In this document: positions 1-7,310 of the stretch, piece after piece | Layout: each line of letters opens with the position of its first letter | How positions within the stretch are numbered: the stretch's first letter is position 1 | Assembly: GCA_021647405.1 (NCBI GenBank) | Contig: JAKIUU010000004.1 | Coordinates: 54,019 to 118,018 of the forward strand | DNA: 64,000 nt | Origin: Flavobacteriaceae bacterium | GTDB lineage: Bacteria; Bacteroidota; Bacteroidia; Flavobacteriales; Flavobacteriaceae | Reading direction: 5' to 3' | Translations under genes and position numbers: made by a program | Notes under the pieces: generated by a model | Databases searched by the model: none | What the model saw: only the letters and a program-made list of their open reading frames with translations | Told to the model about the DNA's origin: nothing

Positions 1-551
1 TACTTTCTACAAATTATCAAAGGGTTTATTTTAAAGACAAACCTGTCAAAACAGTTAAAAATACAAATTTAGCGCATGATATAGAACGTTTGCCGAGTAC
101 ACGTAGCAAACATCCTTTTGGTGTGCGCTTTAATTATGCGGTATCAGACTATGTTATTTTAAGAACATTTTACCGTCATTATACAGACGATTGGGGCGTT
201 TCTGCCAATACTTATGATATTCAAGTACCATTAAAATTATCGGCAGCATTTACCATGTATCCTATGTATAGACACCATTCGCAACAGCAATCAATATATT
301 TTGCTCCCAAGAGAGCACACCTCTCAACAGAGACATTTTATACATCAGATTACGATTTATCAACCTTTACAAGCTCACAATACGGAATGGGCTTTACAAT
401 TGCACCTCCTTTGGGAATTTTTAAACTAGATACTTCTAATGAAGGAAAGAGCGTCCGTTTTAAAAGTTTTGACTTGAGGTACAATTATTATTCTAGATCT
501 GACGGTCTAAGTGCTAATATTATTACCCTAAATGCACAATTTAGTTTTTAG
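1..551 (+). CDS. DUF3570 family outer-membrane protein, C-terminal part (5' truncated by window edge)
   Basis: The reading frame is open from the first base (frame starting at base 3) to the TAA at 549-551, so only the last ~183 residues are present. The alternating polar/aromatic strands (for example YVILRTFYRHYTDDWGV, FKSFDLRYNYYSRSDG) and the terminal phenylalanine (NAQFSF) are what a beta-barrel outer-membrane protein looks like. The sequence resembles DUF3570 proteins, which in Bacteroidota often sit beside DUF4266, ApbE-type FMN transferase and thioredoxin genes; those would lie upstream of the window. A TTG at 90 is not a likely start because the frame continues upstream with normal protein sequence. 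Function unknown; family call fairly confident. Confidence 0.75.
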   Translation, partial: LSTNYQRVYFKDKPVKTVKNTNLAHDIERLPSTRSKHPFGVRFNYAVSDYVILRTFYRHYTDDWGVSANTYDIQVPLKLSAAFTMYPMYRHHSQQQSIYFAPKRAHLSTETFYTSDYDLSTFTSSQYGMGFTIAPPLGIFKLDTSNEGKSVRFKSFDLRYNYYSRSDGLSANIITLNAQFSF

Positions 552-593
552 CATCCCCCATCCGTCAGAGTTTAGGTTTTTTGGTTAGTTGTG

Positions 594-625
594 AAAGGCA
601 AGGAAAATATCCTTGCCTTTCTTTG
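594..625 (+). terminator. Rho-independent terminator after DUF3570 gene
   Basis: A perfect 11-bp stem, AAAGGCAAGGA (594-604) with TCCTTGCCTTT (610-620), with a 5-nt loop and then a T-rich stretch. It lies 43 bp after the stop codon and separates the gene from pssA. Confidence 0.85.
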
Positions 626-677
626 TGTTTAAAAGCAATTAAATTAGATTTACATAATATTTTAAAAATATTTTAAG

Positions 678-1418
678 ATGACCTTTAAACAGCACATCCC
701 TAACTATATTACCCTATTAAATTTGTTAAGTGGATTGATAGCCGTTTTATTTGCTGCGATAAATGAACTTGAAATGGCTGCTTATTTTGTTTTTATAGGT
801 ATTTTTTTTGATTTTTTTGATGGTTTTATAGCCCGCCTTTTAAATGTGCAGGGAGAATTGGGAAAACAATTAGACTCTTTGGCAGATGTGGTTACCTCTG
901 GAGTTGTTCCGGGTATTGTAATGTTTCAGCTTTTAAGGAGAAGTTTAGAGCAACAAGATGTTATTTGGTTTACTTCGTTAGATAAATTGGTATATTTGCC
1001 TTTTGTTGCATTAATAATTACGCTGGCATCTGCGTACCGATTGGCAAAATTTAATATTGATACACGTCAATCAAACTCATTTATAGGATTACCTACACCT
1101 GCATTAACACTTTTTATTTTATCATTGCCATTAATTCTCACTCAAGAACATTCTTCCTTTACAAGAATATTGATATTAAATCCTCTTATTTTAATTGCCA
1201 TAACTTTGGTGGGCAGCTATTTGATGAATGCCAATATTGTCATGTTTGCATTAAAGTTTAAATCATATAAGCTAAAAGAGAACTATGTTAAGTATGCATT
1301 TTTAGTCATTTCAGTATTTCTGTTGCTAATGCTTCAATATATGGCTGTACCACTAATCCTCTTTATGTATATAGGCCTGTCTGTAGTACAAACCTTATTT
1401 TTTAAGAGGTCTAATTAG
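678..1418 (+). CDS. pssA: CDP-diacylglycerol--serine O-phosphatidyltransferase
   Basis: Makes phosphatidylserine from CDP-diacylglycerol and serine in the inner membrane, the first committed step to phosphatidylethanolamine. The CDP-alcohol phosphatidyltransferase signature D-G-x2-A-R-x8-G-x3-D-x3-D is complete: D48, G49, A52, R53, G62, D66 and D70. Several hydrophobic membrane segments follow (about residues 95-120, 135-155, 165-190, 205-240). At 246 residues it has the usual length of the short Bacteroidota/Bacillus type rather than the longer E. coli type. The ATG at 678 begins the conserved N-terminus (KQHIPNYITLLNLLSG). It appears to be transcribed alone, after the terminator at 594-625. 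The choice of serine rather than another alcohol is inferred from overall similarity; the family is certain. Confidence 0.9.
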   Translation: MTFKQHIPNYITLLNLLSGLIAVLFAAINELEMAAYFVFIGIFFDFFDGFIARLLNVQGELGKQLDSLADVVTSGVVPGIVMFQLLRRSLEQQDVIWFTSLDKLVYLPFVALIITLASAYRLAKFNIDTRQSNSFIGLPTPALTLFILSLPLILTQEHSSFTRILILNPLILIAITLVGSYLMNANIVMFALKFKSYKLKENYVKYAFLVISVFLLLMLQYMAVPLILFMYIGLSVVQTLFFKRSN

Positions 1419-1548
1419 AAATATTTCTTCATTTTAAACGTGTGTTGTTTTAGTACGTAAAAACAGGTAAACTCGAAATTACCATATTTTACTATGACAC
1501 TGTATTTAAGTTGGTTATATATTTACACCATATTTAAAACCAATTATT

Positions 1549-2445
1549 ATGAAAACATTTACAAACAACAGAACCTTTTTAGCCTTATTAGGACTAAGTT
1601 ATTTAATAGGTCTAAATTCTTGTAATACAGATTCATTAACACCTATTGAAGCTACAAACACCAACATCAGTCTTGTTACAGTTAATAACGATCCAGATAA
1701 AGATGGGTTAAATACGGCACTCGAAATAATTTTAGGAACAGATCCAAATGTTGCTGATACAGATGGCGATGGCATATTAGATGGTGTAGAAGATTTAAAT
1801 AAAAATGGGATAATAGATTTAAACGAAACAGACCCTTTATTGGCTGACTCAGATAATGATGGTATATCAGATGGTGTTGAAGATGCCAATAAAAATGGCG
1901 TAATAGATAAAGGAGAAACCAGTGCAAAAAGTAATGATTCAGATAATGATGGTATTGAAGATGGTATTGAAGATATGAATCACAATGGTGTATTTGATGT
2001 TAGAGAGACTGACCCTAATAATCCAGATACAGATGGTGATGGTATAAAAGATGGAGACGAAGATAAAAACCATAATGGCAAATTAGATGCAGGCGAAATG
2101 TATCCTCTTTCTAAAGATTCCGATGGCGATTTGATAGAAGACGGAGTAGAAGATAAAAATCACAACGGGAAACAGGATGCAGGTGAAACAAGTGCAATTA
2201 ATAGCGATTCAGATAATGATGGCATAAAAGATGGCGCCGAAGATAAAAATCACGATGGCAAATTAGACCCAGGAGAATCAGATCCAAATAAGACGGATAC
2301 AGATGGCGATGGTGTAGAAGATAAAGATGATACTGATGCCGATGGCAATGGCGTACTTGATACAGATGATGCCAATAACAATGATTCTGATGGCGATACT
2401 AATCATAATGATGATAACGACAGTGATAACAATAATGGTGATTAA
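1549..2445 (+). CDS. Lipoprotein with thrombospondin type 3-like calcium-binding repeats
   Basis: A 298-residue predicted lipoprotein. Residues 1-24 form a signal peptide and C25 sits in a lipobox (GLNSC). From about residue 70 to 249 there are six 30-residue repeats of the pattern D-x-D-x-D-G-I-x-D-G-x-E-D-x-N-x-N-G-x-x-D-x-x-E-T, then a degenerate Asp/Asn-rich tail (NNNDSDGDTNHNDDNDSD) to the C-terminus. The DxDxDG loops are typical calcium ligands of the thrombospondin type 3 family. No enzymatic domain is seen, so a surface or periplasmic structural, calcium-binding role is inferred. The product is extremely acidic. It is flanked by terminators and appears monocistronic. Frames on the opposite strand across the repeat are a by-product of the repeat composition. 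Confidence 0.8.
   Translation: MKTFTNNRTFLALLGLSYLIGLNSCNTDSLTPIEATNTNISLVTVNNDPDKDGLNTALEIILGTDPNVADTDGDGILDGVEDLNKNGIIDLNETDPLLADSDNDGISDGVEDANKNGVIDKGETSAKSNDSDNDGIEDGIEDMNHNGVFDVRETDPNNPDTDGDGIKDGDEDKNHNGKLDAGEMYPLSKDSDGDLIEDGVEDKNHNGKQDAGETSAINSDSDNDGIKDGAEDKNHDGKLDPGESDPNKTDTDGDGVEDKDDTDADGNGVLDTDDANNNDSDGDTNHNDDNDSDNNNGD
1756..2295 (+). repeat. Six tandem 90-bp coding repeats (30 residues each)
   Basis: Successive units begin with D-T/S-D-G/N-D at residue spacing 30, giving a 90-bp period at the DNA level. The sixth residue block alternates between ETDP-type and ETSA-type endings. Such arrays can change copy number by recombination. Confidence 0.75.
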
Positions 2446-2483
2446 AAAAATAAGAATTGGTTAAATAATTAAAAGTAGATGCA

Positions 2484-2519
2484 TTAAAAAACGCGAGATA
2501 TTATCTTGCGTTTTTTTTT
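2484..2519 (+). terminator. Rho-independent terminator after the repeat lipoprotein
   Basis: Stem ACGC-G-AGAT (2491-2499) with ATCT-T-GCGT (2503-2511), extended by flanking A/T pairs and ending in a run of nine T residues, 39 bp after the stop codon. Confidence 0.85.
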
Positions 2520-2521
2520 GA

Positions 2522-2720
2522 AGCAGTATCTCATAAACGACACTATCCTATAAACTGTGTAAGTTTAAAAAATAGCTTGGGTTAGATTTTATAACTAAAT
2601 TCTGCCCCTTTTGTCATATATTGTTAAGAACTGATTGAGAATAATACCCCAATTTCTAATTGGCATAGACCATTTTTTGAGCAGTATCTCATAAACTTAC
2701 ACAGTTTATGAGATACTGCT
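2522..2720. repeat. MITE-like patch bounded by 17-bp inverted repeats
   Basis: AGCAGTATCTCATAAAC occurs at 2522-2538 and again at 2680-2696, and its exact reverse complement lies at 2704-2720. A second shared block, AAACTGTGTAAGTTT (2552-2566), reappears inverted at 2693-2707. The first two 17-bp copies are each preceded by a T-run ending in GA. No open reading frame lies inside. The arrangement looks like ends of a mobile element or a small non-autonomous element; I could not find a convincing target-site duplication, so the exact limits are uncertain. Confidence 0.55.
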
Positions 2721-2750
2721 ATATTTACCGTGCTTGTAGTTATATGCTTC

Positions 2751-5555
2751 CTAGGTATTTAATTTTTCTGCCAAATATAAAGCCGTATAAGAATCCTTAC
2801 ATTTAACCAATTCTTCTGGAGAGCCTTGAAATAATACAGTACCGCCTTTTTCGCCACCTTCTTTACCCAAATCAATAATATAATCGGCACATTTAATTAA
2901 ATCTAAATTGTGTTCAATTACGAGTACAGAGTGTCCTTTTTCTATAAGTGCCTGAAAAGATTTGACGAGTTTTAAAATATCGTGAAAATGCAATCCTGTT
3001 GTGGGTTCATCAAAAATAAAAAGTGTCTTTTCTTTGCTAACGCCTTTTACCAAAAACGAAGCCAATTTTATACGTTGTGCTTCGCCGCCAGAAAGGGTAG
3101 AAGAGACTTGTCCTAATTGTACATATCCCAAACCTACATCCTGTAAGGCTTTGAGTTTTTGCACTACTTTTAGTTGGTTGTATTCGTTAAAAAATAAGAT
3201 GGCTTCATCTACACTTAGGGCTAAGATATCGGAAATAGATTTTTTTTCAAAAGCAACTTCTAAAACCTCTTTTTTAAAGCGTTTGCCACGACAGGTTTCG
3301 CAAAGCAAATGCACATCGGCCATAAATTGCATTTCTATGGTTACTTCGCCATCGCCTTTACAAGTTTCACACCTGCCACCATCTACATTAAAGGAAAAGT
3401 GCTTGCTTTTGTAATTTCTAATTTTTGACAGCTTTTGTGATGCAAATAAATTGCGAATATCATCGTAAGCTTTAATGTAAGTTACAGGATTAGAGCGGCT
3501 GCTTCTGCCAATAGGATTTTGATTTATAAATTCAACATTTTTAAGACTTTCGTAATTGCCCTCAATATTACTGTACTGACCAATTTTATCGGTGCTGTAT
3601 CCTGTTAATTTTTTCTGCAACACAGGGTATAAAATATGACGCACAAGTGTGCTTTTTCCACTTCCTGAAACGCCCGTTATTACAGCCAAGCAATTTAGAG
3701 GTATTTTAACATCTATCCCTTTAAGGTTGTGGGTACGTGCGCCTTTGATTTCTATATAATTTCGTGTTTTCCTTCTAATTTTTGGCACAGGTATTTTTAA
3801 CTCAGAATTGAGATAAGATGCTGTTAACGACTTTGATTTTAAGATGTCTTTGTAAGACCCTTCGGCTACAATTTTTCCGCCTAAATACCCCGCTTCTGGG
3901 CCAATATCAATAATATAATCGGCGGCTTTCATAATATCTTCATCGTGTTCAACAACAATAACTGTATTACCCAAATCGCGTAAATCTTTTAACACCTTTA
4001 TTAAACGCTCTGAATCTTTGGGATGCAGGCCAATACTTGGTTCGTCTAAAATATACATAGACCCCACCAGACTGCTTCCCAATGAGGTCGCAAGATTTAT
4101 ACGCTGACTTTCGCCACCCGATAATGTACGCGAATTTCTGTTTAGGTTTAAATAGCTAAGCCCAACATCTTGAAGGAATTTGAGTCGGTTATTTATTTCA
4201 ATTAGAATGCGTTTGGCAATTTTAAATTCGGTGTCATTTAGTTTTAATGACTTAAAAAAATCGGCTAATTTATCTAAGGGTAAATCCACCAAATCAATAA
4301 TCGACTTGTCATTAATTTTTACATAAGAAGATTCTATTTTCAATCGTTTTCCGTTACAAACATCACATTTTGTTTTTCCGCGATAGCGCGATAACAAAAC
4401 ACGGTTTTGAATTTTGTAACTTTTATTTTCGATATGTTTAAAAAAAGTGTCGATACCTTCAAAAGAGTTGTTGCCTTTCCAAACCAAATCCTTTTGTTTT
4501 TGAGTGAGTTCAAACCAAGGTTTATGGATGGGAATATCAAATTTACTGGCATTGATAAGTAGTGGTTCTTTATAAGATAGGTAAGCTTCAGATTTCCAAG
4601 GTAAAATGGCGTTATCGTAGATGGATAAAGCGGTATTTGGAATTACCAAATCTTTATCAATACCAATTACATTACCATAGCCTTCACATTTTGGGCAGGC
4701 ACCATACGGATTGTTAAAACTGAAAAGATGCAGGTTTGGTTCTAAAAAATTAAGACCATCCAATTCAAAAGAATTGCTAAATTCAAGCGTGCTTTTAGAA
4801 ACCAAAACTTCTAATAAGCAGATGCCGTGTCCTTCGTAAAAAGCTGTTTGAATGGCATCGGAAAGTCTGTTGTAATAATCTTCGTTATGCTTAATAACAA
4901 GCCTATCTACCACCAAAAAGAATTTCGAAAATTTTGAATAATCGGAAAGATTTTCTAAAGCCGTTTCGATTTTTAAGATTGTGTCCGAAAATTTTATACG
5001 GGCATACCCCTGTTGTAATAGTAAGGACAATAATTTATCTAAAGGGCGTTTTTTAGAGATTTTAATAGGTGCTAATAGGAGTAGTTTTTCATTTTCTGGG
5101 AGTGTCTTTATATAAGTTATGACTTCTGAAACAGTGTGTTTAACAACCTCATTGCCAGAAATAGGCGAGTAGGTTTTTCCCACGCGGGCAAAGAGTAATT
5201 TTAAATAATCGTAAATTTCTGTTGAAGTTCCTACTGTTGATCTGGGGTTAAAAGAATTGACCTTTTGTTCGATAGCAATTGCTGGCGATATGCCTTTAAT
5301 ATAATCTACTTTAGGCTTGTTGAGTTTTCCTAAAAACTGACGGGCATATGATGACAAACTTTCTACATAGCGTCTTTGTCCTTCAGCATAAAGGGTGTCA
5401 AAAGCCAAACTCGATTTGCCAGACCCCGATAAACCTGTGATAACAACCAATTTATTTCTGGGAATAGCCACATCAATATTTTTTAAATTGTGCAACTTAG
5501 CTCCTTTGATAAGGATAAACTCTTTAGGGTTTAGTTCCGAAATATTTTGGGTCAT
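2751..5555 (-). CDS. uvrA: Excinuclease ABC subunit UvrA
   Basis: DNA-damage recognition ATPase of nucleotide excision repair; with UvrB it scans for helix-distorting lesions. There are two ABC ATPase modules: the first Walker A is GLSGSGKSS (residues 41-49), the second GVSGSGKST near residue 625, and each module has an LSGGE signature (SRTLSGGESQR, SSTLSGGEAQR). Cysteine pairs CPKC, CDVC and the C-terminal CETC...CETC are present. The CxxC pair that normally precedes the FSFN-P-GACP motif is missing (the site reads FSNSFELDG). At 934 residues the length is normal. It is transcribed away from the sigma factor, probably alone, with a candidate -7 box at 5576-5583. Flavobacteria often carry more than one uvrA, so this could be one of two copies. 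Confidence 0.95.
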   Translation of the reverse strand: MTQNISELNPKEFILIKGAKLHNLKNIDVAIPRNKLVVITGLSGSGKSSLAFDTLYAEGQRRYVESLSSYARQFLGKLNKPKVDYIKGISPAIAIEQKVNSFNPRSTVGTSTEIYDYLKLLFARVGKTYSPISGNEVVKHTVSEVITYIKTLPENEKLLLLAPIKISKKRPLDKLLSLLLQQGYARIKFSDTILKIETALENLSDYSKFSKFFLVVDRLVIKHNEDYYNRLSDAIQTAFYEGHGICLLEVLVSKSTLEFSNSFELDGLNFLEPNLHLFSFNNPYGACPKCEGYGNVIGIDKDLVIPNTALSIYDNAILPWKSEAYLSYKEPLLINASKFDIPIHKPWFELTQKQKDLVWKGNNSFEGIDTFFKHIENKSYKIQNRVLLSRYRGKTKCDVCNGKRLKIESSYVKINDKSIIDLVDLPLDKLADFFKSLKLNDTEFKIAKRILIEINNRLKFLQDVGLSYLNLNRNSRTLSGGESQRINLATSLGSSLVGSMYILDEPSIGLHPKDSERLIKVLKDLRDLGNTVIVVEHDEDIMKAADYIIDIGPEAGYLGGKIVAEGSYKDILKSKSLTASYLNSELKIPVPKIRRKTRNYIEIKGARTHNLKGIDVKIPLNCLAVITGVSGSGKSTLVRHILYPVLQKKLTGYSTDKIGQYSNIEGNYESLKNVEFINQNPIGRSSRSNPVTYIKAYDDIRNLFASQKLSKIRNYKSKHFSFNVDGGRCETCKGDGEVTIEMQFMADVHLLCETCRGKRFKKEVLEVAFEKKSISDILALSVDEAILFFNEYNQLKVVQKLKALQDVGLGYVQLGQVSSTLSGGEAQRIKLASFLVKGVSKEKTLFIFDEPTTGLHFHDILKLVKSFQALIEKGHSVLVIEHNLDLIKCADYIIDLGKEGGEKGGTVLFQGSPEELVKCKDSYTALYLAEKLNT

Positions 5556-5575
5556 CTAAAAAAAAGGATAAGCTA

Positions 5576-5583
5576 CAAATATA
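5576..5583 (-). promoter_or_regulatory. Candidate -7 promoter element for uvrA
   Basis: On the minus strand the sequence reads TATATTTG, a match to the Bacteroidota TAnnTTTG element, about 21 bp before the uvrA start. No TTG is found at the usual distance upstream, so support is partial. Confidence 0.4.
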
Positions 5584-5703
5584 TAAAAAGTCAGTTAAAT
5601 TTTTATGCTAATTGAAACCCTAAAAATAAATAATGTTAATACAATTTTACAGCCATTTATATAAAAAAAGGAATTAAAATTATTTTTTACGCAAAATATT
5701 TGC

Positions 5704-5711
5704 TATTTTTG
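5704..5711 (+). promoter_or_regulatory. Candidate -7 promoter element for the ECF sigma operon
   Basis: TATTTTTG fits TAnnTTTG and lies 95 bp before the sigma factor start. Transcription from here would include the whole hairpin at 5747-5807 in the leader. No clear -33 TTG is present, which would suit a promoter read by an alternative sigma factor. Confidence 0.35.
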
Positions 5712-5746
5712 AGGTAGATTATTAATCATAAACTACAGCCTATACT

Positions 5747-5807
5747 ATAATATTACTTTTAATTTTTCGATTTTAGTTAGAAATTATTCTAAAAAAAGTA
5801 ATATTAT
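5747..5807 (+). promoter_or_regulatory. Leader hairpin that buries the sigma factor start codon
   Basis: ATAATATTACTTTT (5747-5760) is perfectly complementary to AAAAGTAATATTAT (5794-5807). The right arm contains the first two bases of the ATG at 5806-5808 and the whole region where the ribosome would bind. The 33-nt loop contains a shorter nested pairing, TTTTAG (5771-5776) with CTAAAA (5789-5794), an alternative to the outermost pairs. Bacteroidota rely on unstructured, A-rich sequence before the start codon, so this structure should lower translation when folded. A role as a temperature or ligand switch is inference. Confidence 0.55.
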
Positions 5808-6390
5808 GAGAAGCCCCATTCTTGAAGATTCTGTATTGATTGCCAGGTATATATCTGGTCAAGAGAAGCCCCTTGAAATTTTAATTAACAGACACAAACA
5901 ACGTGTTTTTGGTTTTATCTATTCAAAGGTTCTAGACAAAGAAGTTGCCGAAGATATATTTCAAGACACATTTATTAAAGTTATAAATACCTTAAAAAAA
6001 GGTAATTATAATGAAGAAGGTAAGTTTTTACCTTGGATTTTGAGAATAGCTCATAATTTAGTGATAGATTTTTTTAGAAAAAACAAACGCATGCCTTTAT
6101 TTAAAAATACGGCAGATTTTGATATTTTTTCTGTCTTAGCAGATTCTAAAATTAATGTTGAAGGACAAATTATTAAAGACCAAATTCATGCAGATGTTTA
6201 CAAGTTATTATCTTCTTTGCCAGATGACCAACGCGAAGTTTTAGAAATGCGTTTGTACAAAGATATGAGCTTTAAAGAAATTTCTGAACAAACAGGTGTA
6301 AGTATCAATACGGCTTTGGGTAGGATGCGTTATGCATTGATAAATTTAAGAAAAACGATAGCTGCCAAAGAAATAATTTTAACATATTAA
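5806..6390 (+). CDS. ECF-type RNA polymerase sigma-70 family factor
   Basis: A 194-residue sigma factor with only regions 2 and 4. Region 2 spans about residues 20-90 (core-binding/-10 recognition: YSKVLDKEVAEDIFQDTFIK, FLPWILRIAHNLVIDFFRKN). Region 4 is at about 135-185, with a helix-turn-helix MSFKEISEQTGVSINTALGR for -35 type recognition. The pattern is that of extracytoplasmic-function factors that redirect RNA polymerase to a stress regulon. No large anti-sigma gene follows; instead a 47-residue ORF starts 54 bp downstream and a terminator ends the unit inside nth. The start codon is trapped in a hairpin, suggesting post-transcriptional control. The regulon cannot be read from the sequence. 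Confidence 0.88.
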   Translation: MRSPILEDSVLIARYISGQEKPLEILINRHKQRVFGFIYSKVLDKEVAEDIFQDTFIKVINTLKKGNYNEEGKFLPWILRIAHNLVIDFFRKNKRMPLFKNTADFDIFSVLADSKINVEGQIIKDQIHADVYKLLSSLPDDQREVLEMRLYKDMSFKEISEQTGVSINTALGRMRYALINLRKTIAAKEIILTY

Positions 6391-6444
6391 TACTAAAGTC
6401 GAAATTTAGTCGTTATAGAGTTTAACTAATCGAAAAAACATTAT

Positions 6445-6588
6445 ATGACTAAAAATTACATTGGTGGCTTATTTGAAAAAACGTTGAGCCCAAAAAAAGA
6501 AACTGTTTCATTTTTATTGAATTATTCAAAATCCTTATGGATTGTTAAAACTAGGTTTCATCAAATTTTTAAATTAAATTTGAATTAG
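6445..6588 (+). CDS. Small 47-residue protein, probable partner of the ECF sigma factor
   Basis: ATG at 6445, stop TAG at 6586-6588. The product begins MTKNYIGGLFEKTLSPKKET and has a central amphipathic stretch VSFLLNYSKSLWIVKT and a basic C-terminus; there is no signal peptide or clear membrane helix. It lies 54 bp after the sigma factor on the same strand and just before the terminator at 6591-6623, so it is very likely the last gene of a two-gene transcript. Its last 4 bp overlap the 3' end of nth on the other strand. I recall similar short proteins after sigma factors in flavobacteria but cannot verify that here. A role as small anti-sigma or co-regulator is inference from position only. 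Confidence 0.6.
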   Translation: MTKNYIGGLFEKTLSPKKETVSFLLNYSKSLWIVKTRFHQIFKLNLN

Positions 6589-7277
6589 TTAAATGCCCGT
6601 TTGCCAACAACGGGCATTTTTTTATGATGTAACATTTCCCATTCTTTTATAACAGATTTCCTTCCGATAGTTGCGGTAATAATATCTTTATTTAAATTCC
6701 AACCACGGGCTTGAGAATAGATTCTTCCGTAAAAAATTATTTGTAAATGTAGTTTGTTCCACAATTCTTTAGGAAACAAACGTTTGGCATCTTTTTCGGT
6801 TTGTACCACATTTTTACCACTGGTTAAATTCCACCGATACATTAGGCGGTGAATATGTGTATCTACCGGAAATGCAGGAATACCAAAGGCTTGACTCATA
6901 ACCACACTGGCTGTTTTATGACCCACAGCAGGCATCGCTTCTAAAGCCTCAAAACTTTTGGGGACATTGCCTTTGTGTTTTTCGACAATCATTTTTGACA
7001 GCCCATAAATTCCCTTTGATTTCATCGGCGATAAGCCAACAGGGCGGATAATATCTTTTATTTCAGCCACACTTAGTTTTATCATATCATAAGGATTATC
7101 GGCTTTAGCAAATAATAGTGGCGTGATTGTGTTTACACGTGCATCTGTGCTTTGCGCAGATAACAGTACAGAAATCAAAAGCGTATAGGGGTCTTTATGG
7201 TTTAAGGGAATGGGTGTTTCTGGGAATAATTCTTCGAGCGTGTCAATAATAAATTTTACGCTTTGCGATTTGGTCAT
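6585..7277 (-). CDS. nth: Endonuclease III family DNA glycosylase/AP lyase without the iron-sulfur loop
   Basis: Base-excision repair enzyme that removes oxidised pyrimidines and nicks the abasic site. The helix-hairpin-helix and catalytic segment are intact: MPAVGHKTASVV with the Schiff-base lysine K121, and FPVDTHIHR with the catalytic aspartate D139, matching K120/D138 of E. coli. The C-terminal four-cysteine [4Fe-4S] loop of classical endonuclease III is absent; that part reads IFYGRIYSQARGWNLNKDII with no cysteine. The protein has 230 residues, slightly longer than E. coli Nth. It starts 33 bp from bcp on the opposite strand. Its 3' end doubles as the terminator of the sigma operon. Catalytic activity is expected, since FeS-free relatives exist. 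Confidence 0.9.
   Translation of the reverse strand: MTKSQSVKFIIDTLEELFPETPIPLNHKDPYTLLISVLLSAQSTDARVNTITPLLFAKADNPYDMIKLSVAEIKDIIRPVGLSPMKSKGIYGLSKMIVEKHKGNVPKSFEALEAMPAVGHKTASVVMSQAFGIPAFPVDTHIHRLMYRWNLTSGKNVVQTEKDAKRLFPKELWNKLHLQIIFYGRIYSQARGWNLNKDIITATIGRKSVIKEWEMLHHKKMPVVGKRAFN
6591..6623 (+). terminator. Terminator of the sigma factor operon, embedded in nth coding sequence
   Basis: Perfect 11-bp stem AAATGCCCGTT (6591-6601) with AACGGGCATTT (6609-6619), 7-nt loop, then T residues to 6623. The T tail is on the plus strand, so it ends the sigma transcript; on the minus strand the same bases encode the last residues of Nth (MPVVGKRAFN). Confidence 0.85.
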
Positions 7278-7296
7278 TTTTTGTATTTTTATAGCA

Positions 7297-7304
7297 CAAA
7301 TTTA
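7297..7304 (-). promoter_or_regulatory. Candidate -7 promoter element for nth
   Basis: Minus-strand TAAATTTG fits TAnnTTTG, 19 bp before the nth start, within the 33-bp divergent gap shared with bcp. Confidence 0.35.
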
Positions 7305-7310
7305 CAAAAT

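Noticed and set aside
1599..1927. Minus-strand frames across the TSP3 repeat gene
   Set aside because: They arise from the repeated codon pattern of the plus-strand lipoprotein; no start context, and the products resemble no protein.
1756..2295. CRISPR-like direct repeats
   Set aside because: The period is 90 bp without unique spacers, and the repeats encode DxDxDG loops in frame; they are coding repeats.
3001..3414. Plus-strand frame of 137 residues within uvrA
   Set aside because: Lies wholly opposite conserved UvrA coding sequence (zinc and ATPase motifs).
7263..7310. Upstream extension of bcp
   Set aside because: Would overlap nth and add residues without family support; the ATG at 7311 gives the canonical N-terminus.
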